A stretch of 64,000 bases of DNA from Streptomyces typhae (lineage in GTDB: Bacteria; Actinomycetota; Actinomycetes; Streptomycetales; Streptomycetaceae). Below are positions 26,865 to 34,758 of the stretch, one piece after another. Under the pieces are notes generated by a model, which saw nothing but the letters and a program-made list of their open reading frames with translations, was not told the DNA's origin and did no database searches. Position 1 is the stretch's first letter, and the number at the start of each line of letters is the position of its first letter. The position numbers were made by a program, and so were the translations under genes. The DNA is taken from NCBI RefSeq assembly GCF_009755605.1, contig NZ_WPNZ01000013.1:223734-287733 (forward strand), given 5' to 3'.

Positions 26865-28838
26865 TCACACCTCCTTGGTTCGCGCACCGTCGGCCGCCAC
26901 CACAGCGGCCGGCGGAGCTGTGCGGTCGGTGGGTTCCGGTCCGCCGACCGGAGCGAGCCCGGCCAGCAGGCCCGCGACGATGCGCGGACCGTTGTGGGTG
27001 AGGACGGACTCCGCGTGGAACTGCATGGAGGCGAAGTGCGGGGACCGCAGGGCGTGCACCTCACCGGTGCGGCGGTCCCTGCTGATCTCGACACGTGCCG
27101 CGTGGGGCCCCTCGACCACATCGCGGGTGCTGTGGGCGACGAAGGTGTTGTAGAAACCAACCTGCTCCCGGCTGCCGAACAGGTCGATCTCGCGCTGGAG
27201 CCCCTGGTTGGGCACCTCCTTGCGGACGACGCCGAGGCCGAGCAGCCTGCTGAGCACTTGGTGGCTCAGGCACACCGCGAGGAAGGGCCGCCGCCCGTTC
27301 AAGAGTGCGCGGATCGCGCCCTCCAGGTGAGCGATCTTGGGGTCGGACGTGGCGCACGGGTCACCGGGTCCCGGCCCCATGACGACGACGTCGTGGCCGG
27401 TGAAGGTGTACTGCTCGTCGAACCGGCGGGCCGTCACCTCCATACCCATACTGCGCAATTGCAACTCGATCATGGAGGTGAAGGTGTCCTCAGCGTCGAT
27501 CACGAGGACCCGTAGCCCGGCGAGCCGGTCCCGCGGCACGTCGGGCGGCATCTGCGGCACCTCGCCGTCGGCCAGCCAGAACCCGGCCAGCGCGTCGTTG
27601 CGGCTGCGCAGTGCCGCCCGCACCTCGGGATGGTCGCGGAACCCGGCGGACGCACGCCCCTCCAGGGCGGCGATGAGCCCGGTGGCCTTCGTCCGGGTCT
27701 CGGCGACCTCGGCGACCGGTCGGGAATGGCGTACGAGGGTGGCACCGACCCCGATGGCGACCCGGCCCGCGCGGTCGATGTCGGCGGTGCGGATCAGGAT
27801 GGCGGAGTCCAGCGTCCGACCGCCCCACTCGTCGCGGCCGATGAGCGCGGCGACACCGCTGTAGTAGCCGCGGCCCTGTGGCTCGTACCGGGCGATGACC
27901 CTGCAGGCGCTCTCCAGCGGACTACCCGTCACGGTGGGCGCGAACAGTGTCTCGCGCAGGATGTCCTGCGGTTCACGATGGGTGTGGCCCTCGATGAAGT
28001 ACTCGGTGTGCGCGAGCCGGGACATCTCCCGCAGATAGGGGCCGTCCACTGCGACGCCGTCGGAGCAGACCCGGCTCATCATCTTCAGTTCCTCATCGAC
28101 CACCATGTACAGCTCGTCGGTCTCCTTACGGTCGGCGAGGAAATCCAGTACGCCGGGCAGGGTGGGGCCACCGTCCGGGTAGCGGTAGGTGCCGCTGATC
28201 GGGTTCATCACCGCGGTTCCGCCGTGCAGGCTCACATGGCGTTCGGGCGAGGCGCCGACGAAGGTACGGTCGCCGGTGTGGATGAGGAAGATCCAGTACG
28301 CGGACGACTCGCGCTCCAGCAGGCGCCGGAAGAAGGAGAGCGCGCTGTGCAGACCGTAGTCGCCGATCTCGGTGACGAAGGACCGCCTGATGACGAAGTT
28401 GGCTCCGAGCCCGGTGCCGATCTCGTCGGCCACCACCCGCTCCACGATGTCCGCGTAAGCGTCGTCGGGCAGGTCGAAGTCCCCGCCGAGAAGCCGGATT
28501 CCGGTGTCCTGGACGCGGCGCAGGACCTCGGCGAGCGGTACGGCGGCCTGCTCCCGCACCGTCAGCGCGAGGAGCGGCGCACCGTCGTCGACGCAGGTGA
28601 AGCCGCGCTCGGCGATCTGCCGGAAGGGCACGACCGCCAGCACCTCGTGGTGCGCACCGGGCCGGGCCGGCGTGCGCGGCAGGGGCAGCTCGGCGAGCGA
28701 GGCGCACTCGCTCACCTCGCCGAGGACCACGTCGACCAGGCCCCTCGCGCGGCTTCCGGGACGGTACAGCAGGGCACAGGGCCCGGGATCGGCCGACAGG
28801 ACGCGGCCGAGAGGGTCGGTCCCCTGGGCACCGGTCAT
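26865..28838 (-). CDS. phzE: PhzE-like 2-amino-2-deoxyisochorismate (ADIC) synthase
   Basis: 657 aa: chorismate-binding TrpE-like domain (1 to about 420) fused to a glutamine amidotransferase (about 440-640). TrpE-type end motif GVAALIGRDEWGGRTLDSAI and SRPVAEVAETRTKATGL. Amidotransferase: VVMGPGPGDP, nucleophile Cys in FLAVCLSHQVLSRLLG, His-Glu in MQFHAESVLT. Fusion order and length match PhzE, which aminates chorismate to ADIC without losing pyruvate. Start ATG overlaps the phzD-like stop (ATGA). With the next two genes it gives dihydro-3-hydroxyanthranilate and then 3-hydroxyanthranilate. Confidence 0.9.
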   Translation of the reverse strand: MTGAQGTDPLGRVLSADPGPCALLYRPGSRARGLVDVVLGEVSECASLAELPLPRTPARPGAHHEVLAVVPFRQIAERGFTCVDDGAPLLALTVREQAAVPLAEVLRRVQDTGIRLLGGDFDLPDDAYADIVERVVADEIGTGLGANFVIRRSFVTEIGDYGLHSALSFFRRLLERESSAYWIFLIHTGDRTFVGASPERHVSLHGGTAVMNPISGTYRYPDGGPTLPGVLDFLADRKETDELYMVVDEELKMMSRVCSDGVAVDGPYLREMSRLAHTEYFIEGHTHREPQDILRETLFAPTVTGSPLESACRVIARYEPQGRGYYSGVAALIGRDEWGGRTLDSAILIRTADIDRAGRVAIGVGATLVRHSRPVAEVAETRTKATGLIAALEGRASAGFRDHPEVRAALRSRNDALAGFWLADGEVPQMPPDVPRDRLAGLRVLVIDAEDTFTSMIELQLRSMGMEVTARRFDEQYTFTGHDVVVMGPGPGDPCATSDPKIAHLEGAIRALLNGRRPFLAVCLSHQVLSRLLGLGVVRKEVPNQGLQREIDLFGSREQVGFYNTFVAHSTRDVVEGPHAARVEISRDRRTGEVHALRSPHFASMQFHAESVLTHNGPRIVAGLLAGLAPVGGPEPTDRTAPPAAVVAADGARTKEV

Positions 28839-29458
28839 TCGAGCGCCTCCTTCGTGGTGAGAACCACGGCGCAGGTGCGAGAGGCATGGTCGAGGGTCCT
28901 GCGGTGGTCGTCCGCGCTGAAGTCGGCGACGGCGTCGGCCACCAGGAAGGGCTGGATGTCGTGGGTGTACGCCTCCAGCGCGCTGGTCAGCACCCCGACG
29001 TGGGCGTACACCCCGCACACCACGAGCTGGTCGCGTCCGTGCCGGCGCATCCGCTCGAGCAGGTCGCTCTTGAAGAAGGCGCTGTAGCGCCACTTGGTGA
29101 GCACCCAGTCGTCCTCGGCGGGGGCCAGGGGTTCGACGATCTCGCGGTCGGCGTGGCCGGCCCGCATGCCCTGGCCCCAGAAGTCGGCCAGCAGGCCGCG
29201 CTGTTCGGGGGGCATGTCGCCGGGCTGAGCCGTGTAGGCGATCGGCATACCCGCGCCCCGGCAGTGTTCAAGCAGCGCGGCGGTGTTGCGGACGAGTTCG
29301 GTGCGCAGGACGTCGGGCAGTGGCCGCAGGAAGAACCGCTGCATGTCGTGGACGAGCAGGACGGCCCGCGCGGGATCGATCGTCCACAGGGGCACACGGG
29401 CGGGCAGGTCCCCGCTGGTCGGCATCGGGTAGGGCTCGATGGGCGGGATGCTGGGCAT
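28835..29458 (-). CDS. phzD: PhzD-like isochorismatase (ADIC to dihydro-3-hydroxyanthranilate)
   Basis: 207 aa, exactly the usual PhzD length. MPSIPPIEPYPMPTSGDLPA is a typical PhzD N-terminus; catalytic Asp in VLLVHDMQRFFLRPLPD; Lys in WVLTKWRYSAFFKSDLLERM; cis-peptide loop in VVCGVYAHVGVLTSALEAYT. It hydrolyses the vinyl ether of ADIC giving trans-2,3-dihydro-3-hydroxyanthranilate and pyruvate. Overlaps phzE by ATGA. Confidence 0.93.
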   Translation of the reverse strand: MPSIPPIEPYPMPTSGDLPARVPLWTIDPARAVLLVHDMQRFFLRPLPDVLRTELVRNTAALLEHCRGAGMPIAYTAQPGDMPPEQRGLLADFWGQGMRAGHADREIVEPLAPAEDDWVLTKWRYSAFFKSDLLERMRRHGRDQLVVCGVYAHVGVLTSALEAYTHDIQPFLVADAVADFSADDHRRTLDHASRTCAVVLTTKEALE

Positions 29459-29637
29459 GGCGCTCCTCTCAAGGGCTGGGAAGAGGGGTCGGCGGGGCGG
29501 GGCGCGGAATGTGTTCGCGGAGCGGGGACCCGTCCGGTCGGGCCGGTCCGGGGCGTGTGCCGCCCGGCCGCCGGATCGGGGAACCGCGGGTGGCCAAGGC
29601 GGTGCGCAGACGGCGCACCGGACCGACCGCGGAGCGC

Positions 29638-30408
29638 TCAGGCACCGAGGGTGGCTCCGCCGTCGACCGTCAGCTCGTGCAGGGTGATGTGCGACGCCTC
29701 GTCCGAGAGCAGGAAGAGCACCGCGTCGGCTATGTTCTCGGGCCGGGCGATCCGGCCCAGCGGGATGCCGAGCCGGTACGTCCCGGGGGTCCCCCGGAGT
29801 GTGGCCTCGCGGCCGGACTCGTCGTGCCACATCGAGGTGAGCATCGGGGTGTCGGTCGACCCGGGGGCGACCACGTTGCAGCGGATGCCGTGCCCGGACA
29901 GTTCGATGCCGAGGGACTTGGTGAGCTGGACGGCGGCGGCCTTGGAGGCGGCGTAGGCGGCCATCTCGGCGCGTGGCGTGCGCGCCGCGTTGGAAGCCAC
30001 GGTCACGATCGACCCCGCGCGGCGCGGGACCATCCGCTCGGCCATCGCCCGGCACATGTGGAAGACACCGGTGGTGTTGACCGCCAGCGTGTGGGCCCAC
30101 TCCCGGTCACCGAAGCCGACGACCGGACCCAGGTGCAGCACTCCCGCAGCGTTGACCAGGAAGTCGACCGCGCCCAAGCGCCGTTCGACCTCGCCCACCA
30201 GGGTGTGCACGGCGGCAGCGTCGCTGACATCGGCGGGAAAGACGGTCACCCGGGAGCTGCCCGTGGTGCCCTCGGCCGCCCACTGCTCCAGTCGCGCCCC
30301 GTCGAGGTCGACCGCCGCCACGCGCACGCCGCGCGCGGCCAGGGCCGCGGCGACGGCGCCGCCGATCCCCCCGGCCGCTCCGGTGACGATGGCTGTCTTG
30401 TCCTGCAT
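29638..30408 (-). CDS. SDR dehydrogenase, DhbA-like (forms 3-hydroxyanthranilate)
   Basis: 256 aa. NAD-binding TAIVTGAAGGIGGAVAAALA, LVNAAGVL, catalytic Ser/Tyr/Lys in ASNAARTPRAEMAAYAASKA. Family closest by eye to 2,3-dihydro-2,3-dihydroxybenzoate dehydrogenases. Next to phzC/D/E-like genes and without phzF, it is expected to oxidise dihydro-3-hydroxyanthranilate to the aromatic 3-hydroxyanthranilate, as in benzoxazole, pyrrolobenzodiazepine and paulomycin-type pathways. Ribosome site GGAAAGG precedes ATG 30408. Confidence 0.88.
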   Translation of the reverse strand: MQDKTAIVTGAAGGIGGAVAAALAARGVRVAAVDLDGARLEQWAAEGTTGSSRVTVFPADVSDAAAVHTLVGEVERRLGAVDFLVNAAGVLHLGPVVGFGDREWAHTLAVNTTGVFHMCRAMAERMVPRRAGSIVTVASNAARTPRAEMAAYAASKAAAVQLTKSLGIELSGHGIRCNVVAPGSTDTPMLTSMWHDESGREATLRGTPGTYRLGIPLGRIARPENIADAVLFLLSDEASHITLHELTVDGGATLGA

Positions 30409-30543
30409 GGGCTTCCTTTCCGTGTCCTGTTCCGTTGCGCGTCGTGGGTCGCGGTGGGACGGAGCTGTCCCGTCGGCTGCCGGCTCCCAGGGAGGCCCGT
30501 TCCGTTCGTCACCGTCCTTCGGGGCTGTTGCCCAGCTCGCGCA

Positions 30544-31722
30544 TCAGGGCCGCCAGACCCGCACGAGGGACATTGCCTGGGCCGGGTTCAGCCGCGGATC
30601 GCACACGCTGGTGTACGGGCCGAGCTCCCCGTTCGCCTCCAGGGCCGCCGCGTTCGCCACGCACTCCACGACGTCGTCGGGGGTGGTCTCCAGATGCAAC
30701 CCTCCGGCGACGCCACCAGCCGCGCCCACGGCCTCCTGGAAGGCCTGGATCTCCTGCTGGAGGGTTTCGATGTACCTCCTTTTGCGGCCGTCGCGCGCCG
30801 AGACGGTGTTGCCGTGCATGGGGTCGGTGAGCCAGACCACCGGGTGGCCCTCGGCACGGACGGCGGCGACGAGCGGGGGGAGTACCCGGGCCGCCCGGGC
30901 CGCGCCGGTGCGGGCGATCAGGGTGAGCCGGCCCGGCTGCCGCATCGGGTCGAGTCGTTCGCACAGCGCCAGGAGTTCCTCGGTGCTGGTGGTCGGGCCC
31001 ACCTTGCAGGCCACAGGGTTGACCACTTCGGCCAGCAGCGCCACGTGCGGGCCGTCGGCCTGGCGCGTGCGCTCCCCGATCCACGGCAGATGTGTGGAGG
31101 CGAGCAGCAGCCGGCCGTCCTCGGTACGGCGCAGCATGGGTATCTCGTAATCGAGCAACAGGGCCTCATGGCTGGTCCAGACCACGGGTTCGCCGGGGGT
31201 GCTGTGGCCCTGCTCGCCCCACCCGAGGTGGCCCATGATGTCGGCGGCGGCCATGTATCCGGTGAGTAGCCGCAGCGGATCGGGACGGCGGTTCTCCGGC
31301 AGCGGTACCGGATCGTTGACCATGTGGCCGCGAAACACGGGGAGTTCGCAGCCGTCCACCGTCTCGGTGGGGTTCGAGCGCGGCTTGCCGAACTGTCCGG
31401 CCATCCGGCCGATCCGCAGCACGGGCCTGCCGGTGATCAGCTTGAGTGAGCCTGCGAGCATCTCCAGTACGGCGCACTTGCGGGCGACGTGGCCGGGCGT
31501 GCACTCGTCCGGGTCCTCGGCGCAGTCGCCGGCCTGAATCACCTGTGCCTCTCCCGCCGCCACGCGGGCCAGCAGAGAGCGCAGGAGCGCGACATCCGCA
31601 GCTCGTACCAGGGCGGGGCGCTGGGCGATCGCCTTGCGCACCCGGGCCAGTTGGGCCGGATCTTCCCAGGGCGGCTGTTGTCTGGCCTCCTCGTAACGGA
31701 GGCCGAGCAGGGTGTTGTCCAC
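30544..31722 (-). CDS. phzC: Class II (plant-type) DAHP synthase, PhzC-like
   Basis: 392 aa from GTG 31722, with GGGGAGAAG ahead. Signatures: VIQAGDCAEDPDECTPGHVA, GRMAGQFGKPRS, WTSHEALLLDYEIPM, and VWLTDPMHGNTV with the metal-binding residues. It condenses erythrose-4-phosphate and PEP, feeding the shikimate pathway. Cluster-borne copies raise chorismate supply. It starts 51 bp after the truncated ketoreductase gene on the same strand. Confidence 0.93.
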   Translation of the reverse strand: MDNTLLGLRYEEARQQPPWEDPAQLARVRKAIAQRPALVRAADVALLRSLLARVAAGEAQVIQAGDCAEDPDECTPGHVARKCAVLEMLAGSLKLITGRPVLRIGRMAGQFGKPRSNPTETVDGCELPVFRGHMVNDPVPLPENRRPDPLRLLTGYMAAADIMGHLGWGEQGHSTPGEPVVWTSHEALLLDYEIPMLRRTEDGRLLLASTHLPWIGERTRQADGPHVALLAEVVNPVACKVGPTTSTEELLALCERLDPMRQPGRLTLIARTGAARAARVLPPLVAAVRAEGHPVVWLTDPMHGNTVSARDGRKRRYIETLQQEIQAFQEAVGAAGGVAGGLHLETTPDDVVECVANAAALEANGELGPYTSVCDPRLNPAQAMSLVRVWRP

Positions 31723-31772
31723 TGTCTTCTCTCCCCTTGCGGGCCTGGTACGTACGGCGGAACGGAGGGGTG

Positions 31773-32294
31773 TCACGGGACGAGTCCGCCGCCGATGCCG
31801 AACACCCGTCCGGTGATGCAGGAGGCGCGGTCGGAGACAAGACAGGCGACCATGCGTCCGCACTCCTCGGCCGGTGCCCGGGTGCAGCCGAGGCGTGTGG
31901 CCTTGAGCGCCGAGCAGTTGGTCTGACCGGCGCTGCCGTGCACACGCGCGACGGAGGAGAGGGTGACGGTTCCGCCCGCCTTGCGGCACAGCGTGGAGCG
32001 GTCGCGGGCGATGCCCGCGGCGTCGACGAGGATCCGTACGGGGCCGTGCCGCTGCTCGGACTGCGTCACGAACTCCCGGGCGCCGCCCGGCTCGCTCAGG
32101 TCGGCGGCGCGACTGTACACACGGGCGCCGGTCGCCGCCGGATCCGCCTTCTCCTTGGTGGCGGCGTCGTTCGAGCGGTAGCGGAGGGCGACATCGTGGC
32201 CGGCGCCGGCGAGCCGTGCCACGACGGACCGCCCGACGCCCCGGGAGCCGCGGGTGACCAGTGCCACCGGCCGGTCGGAGGCCGGCACGCTCAT
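31773..32294 (-). CDS. Internally deleted FabG-type SDR, probably not a functional ketoreductase
   Basis: 173 aa in one uninterrupted frame, against about 245 for FabG. The N-terminus VALVTRGSRGVGRSVVARLA keeps the fold but changes the first Gly; LVDAAGIARDRS then jumps directly to GGTVTLSSVARVHGSAGQTN, so about 45 residues are missing. The catalytic Tyr position is Cys (QTNCSALKA). After ALKATRLGCTRAPAEE the chain jumps to MVACLVSDRASCITGRVFGI, another loss of about 45 residues. Its ATG overlaps the ACP stop (ATGA). Either a decayed gene kept in frame or a repurposed small protein. Confidence 0.8.
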   Translation of the reverse strand: MSVPASDRPVALVTRGSRGVGRSVVARLAGAGHDVALRYRSNDAATKEKADPAATGARVYSRAADLSEPGGAREFVTQSEQRHGPVRILVDAAGIARDRSTLCRKAGGTVTLSSVARVHGSAGQTNCSALKATRLGCTRAPAEECGRMVACLVSDRASCITGRVFGIGGGLVP

Positions 32295-32551
32295 GCCTCC
32301 GCGAGCTTTCGCCGGACCAGCTCGCGGACGCTCAGCAAGGTGCTGATGGTCTTGAACTCGTCGTCCGAGACGACGACGCCGTAGCGGTCCTCCAACCGGG
32401 TGGTGATCTCCAGTGAGGTGAGGGAGTCGACACCGAGGTCCTCCGCGAAGTGCGCGTCGTCGGTGACCTCCTCAGGCGGCAGCTCGAAGGTGAGGGCCAT
32501 CAGACTGCGCAGTTCCTCCAGGTCGACGGAGTCCGGGGTGCTGTGGGACAT
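32291..32551 (-). CDS. Acyl carrier protein
   Basis: 86 aa from ATG 32551. The phosphopantetheine Ser is residue 43 in AEDLGVDSLTSLEITTRLED; surrounding acidic helices fit a type II ACP. It lies between the ketosynthase pair and the collapsed ketoreductase and likely carries the growing or accepting unit of the pathway. Confidence 0.93.
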   Translation of the reverse strand: MSHSTPDSVDLEELRSLMALTFELPPEEVTDDAHFAEDLGVDSLTSLEITTRLEDRYGVVVSDDEFKTISTLLSVRELVRRKLAEA

Positions 32552-32559
32552 GGTGCTGT

Positions 32560-32660
32560 CCTTTCGGTCATTCGCCTCGTCCGAGGTCGCTCGGGCCGAT
32601 CGGGCCGATCGGGCCGCTCGGATCACTTGGATCGCTCAGGTCGCTCGGGTCATCTGGCTC
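32560..32660. repeat. Imperfect 9-10-bp repeats between KS partner and ACP genes
   Basis: Repeated CTCGG/GATCGGGCC and GATCACTTG-like units fill the intercistronic gap (for example CGGGCCGATCGGGCCGATCG). They may be slippage products or shape the leader of the ACP gene. Confidence 0.7.
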
Positions 32661-33640
32661 GCTCGGACCACTCGGCCGGGGAAGTGAGGGTGGTGGCCGG
32701 GGGGCAGCAGGGTCAGTGCGGCGGAAACGCCTGCGGCTGAGGCCGTGGCGAGCGCCACACCCCCGCCGCCGGCGTCGAAGTGGGCGACCACCGCCGCGCA
32801 CTGGACGACACCGAGGGCGCCGCCGCACTCGCCCAGCGCGTCCGCCAGGTCCACCTGCCGCACCGAGGTGCCCAGGTGCGCGGGGCGCGTCTCGCGGGCC
32901 CCGGTCAGCCACAGCCCGATGTCGGGGGCCAGGGAGCCGGAAGCCGTGCGCAGCACCTCGTCGTGGTCCCGGCCTCGGTGGAGGCCGTGCCAGCGGGCAC
33001 GGACGCGGCCCCCTCGGTCCGCCGCGTGCGTGGCGGACTCCAGGACGATGGTGGCGGCGCCGTCGAGGGTGCGGGTGCCCAGCAGCTTGTGCACGACGTC
33101 GTTGTCCGGTTCGACGCCGGTGACAACAACGGTGTCGGCTCGGTCGGCGGCGATCAGGTTGCGGCCCCAGTGCAGCGCGTCGAGGCCGCTCGTCGCCCCG
33201 TTGCACAGAGTCACCGCGGGGCCGTGCAGGCCGTGGCCGGCCGCGATCCAGCCGGCGATGGCGCTGGTGGAGGTGTGGGGCAGGCCCACCGCGGAGACCG
33301 CCCGCGAGGTCTGCCGCGCCGCGATGTCCACATACGCGCAGACGCTGTCGTAGTTTCCGGTGTTGGAGCTGACGACCACCGCGGAGCGGGTGCCGTCGAG
33401 CACCGGGCCGCCGGCCCCAAGCAGTCCCGCGTCGCGTAGGGCAGGTTCCACCGAGCGGAGGGCGAGCCGGGTCGCCCGGTCCTTGTGCCGCAAGTCACGG
33501 CCCCTGAGCTCGGTCTCCGGGTCGAAGCCCGTGCCGTCGACGGAGGAACCCAGCAGGTCGCCGGGTCCCGTGAGGCCGCGGATCGCGAGGCCGGCCCCGG
33601 TCACCACCACGGCGGTGCGTGCCATCGGTTCGTCGCTCAT
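32636..33640 (-). CDS. Ketosynthase-like partner lacking the active-site Cys (CLF-like)
   Basis: 334 aa from ATG 33640, overlapping the KS stop by ATGA. The thiolase fold is visible (TAVVVTGAGLAI, VVVSSNTGNYDSVCAYVDIA, LCNGATSGLDALHWGRNLIA). The nucleophile position, Cys in GCTSGLD of active ketosynthases, is Ala149 here; the two catalytic His motifs are also absent (the GTSVRQVDLADALGECGGAL region replaces the second). It is shorter than usual. It therefore resembles a chain-length-factor or structural KS partner, forming a heterodimer with the preceding gene product. Confidence 0.8.
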   Translation of the reverse strand: MSDEPMARTAVVVTGAGLAIRGLTGPGDLLGSSVDGTGFDPETELRGRDLRHKDRATRLALRSVEPALRDAGLLGAGGPVLDGTRSAVVVSSNTGNYDSVCAYVDIAARQTSRAVSAVGLPHTSTSAIAGWIAAGHGLHGPAVTLCNGATSGLDALHWGRNLIAADRADTVVVTGVEPDNDVVHKLLGTRTLDGAATIVLESATHAADRGGRVRARWHGLHRGRDHDEVLRTASGSLAPDIGLWLTGARETRPAHLGTSVRQVDLADALGECGGALGVVQCAAVVAHFDAGGGGVALATASAAGVSAALTLLPPGHHPHFPGRVVRASQMTRAT

Positions 33641-34758
33641 GCCTTCTCCACCAGCGCCACGGCGTTGATCCCGCCGAATCCGAACGCGTTGACCTGGGCA
33701 AGGCCGATCGGTGCGGGCCGGCTCGCGTCCCGCACCAGGCGCAGCCCGGCGGCCTCGTCGATCGGCTCTCGCAGTCCGATCACCGGCGGTACGGCGCCGT
33801 GCCGCATGCTCAGTACGGCGGTCAGCAGGCTGAAAAGACCGGAGCCGCCGAGAGTGTGCCCCACCCCGGACTTGACGGCGGTCATCAGTGGCCCCGGGCC
33901 CTCGGCGAAGACCTCGGACATGACGGCCGCCTCGGTCTCGTCGTTGCGGGCGGTGCCGGTGCCGTGCAGCATGACCAGTTCGATGTCGCCGGGTGTCACA
34001 CCGGCCAGCTGGTGGGCTTCGCGCACAGCGGCGGTGATGCCCCCGGCGGCGGGGGCGGTGGGATGGGCCGCGTCGCAGCTGAGTCCGACCGAGCGCAGCC
34101 TGGCCAGAGACCGGCCCGTGTCCGCACGGCGCAGCACGGCGGCGACGGCGCCCTCGCCCATGACCATGCCGCGGTGCCCCCGGTCGAAGGGCCGGACCGC
34201 GTCGGGCACCAGTGTCTGGGCGCGGTCCATGGCGGCGAAGGTGGATTCGGCGATGGAGTCGGTGCCCGCCACCACGACGGTGTCGGCCTGCCCCAGATCG
34301 ATCATGTCGGCGGCCAGGCCGAGCGCGTACAGGGAGGCGGCGCAGGCGTTGGCGAAGGTGTAGGAGGTCGTGGCGGCGAAGCGCTCCCGCAGCGCCGTCC
34401 CGAAGTCCAGCCGATCCACGGGAACCCTGGGTCCGCCCCGCCACCACAGTTCCACGCTGCGCTGCTCGCGCAGGGTCGTGCCGACCAGTACGGGTACCTC
34501 GGCGAGGTCCTCCTCGAGTCCGGCGTCGGCCAGTGCCTGAGCCACGGCCGACAGGAGCCAGCCGGTGGCCCGCAGGGGGCGGTCCCCGCCGGGGCCCCGG
34601 TCGTCGATCTCGTAGGCGTGGCGCGCGCGGTAGTTGGCCGTGTCGAAGACCCGGACGGGCGCCAGCCCGTCGCGCCCCGCGCACAGTGCGTCGTAGGTGG
34701 TGCGGGCGTCGCCGCCGACGCTGCTGACGATTCCGATGCCTGTTATGTCCCAGCTCAT
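33637..34758 (-). CDS. Beta-ketoacyl-ACP synthase (KS alpha-like)
   Basis: 373 aa. All catalytic residues are present: Cys139 in YTFANACAASLYALGLA, His265 in LHGTGTARNDETEA, Lys296 and His301 in AVKSGVGHTLGGSG. It overlaps both neighbours by ATGA, so the ligase, this KS and its partner should be made together. In the A33853 benzoxazole pathway a KS-like enzyme (BomK) was reported to form an amide between 3-hydroxypicolinate and 3-hydroxyanthranilate; a comparable C-N or C-O bond-forming role is possible here. Classical C-C elongation is the alternative. Confidence 0.88.
   Translation of the reverse strand: MSWDITGIGIVSSVGGDARTTYDALCAGRDGLAPVRVFDTANYRARHAYEIDDRGPGGDRPLRATGWLLSAVAQALADAGLEEDLAEVPVLVGTTLREQRSVELWWRGGPRVPVDRLDFGTALRERFAATTSYTFANACAASLYALGLAADMIDLGQADTVVVAGTDSIAESTFAAMDRAQTLVPDAVRPFDRGHRGMVMGEGAVAAVLRRADTGRSLARLRSVGLSCDAAHPTAPAAGGITAAVREAHQLAGVTPGDIELVMLHGTGTARNDETEAAVMSEVFAEGPGPLMTAVKSGVGHTLGGSGLFSLLTAVLSMRHGAVPPVIGLREPIDEAAGLRLVRDASRPAPIGLAQVNAFGFGGINAVALVEKA

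Noticed and set aside
26081..31722. Phenazine biosynthetic cluster
   Set aside because: phzC, phzD and phzE-like genes are present but phzF, phzA/B and phzG are not, and a DhbA-like dehydrogenase follows instead; 3-hydroxyanthranilate is the better prediction.
32636..34684. Long minus-strand frame spanning both ketosynthase genes
   Set aside because: Only its last 334 codons are the KS-like partner; the upstream part is an out-of-frame reading of the KS gene.
32636..34758. Classical aromatic type II PKS
   Set aside because: No aromatase, cyclase or KR of the expected kind, and the partner has Ala rather than Gln at the active-site position; aryl-acid ligases point elsewhere.
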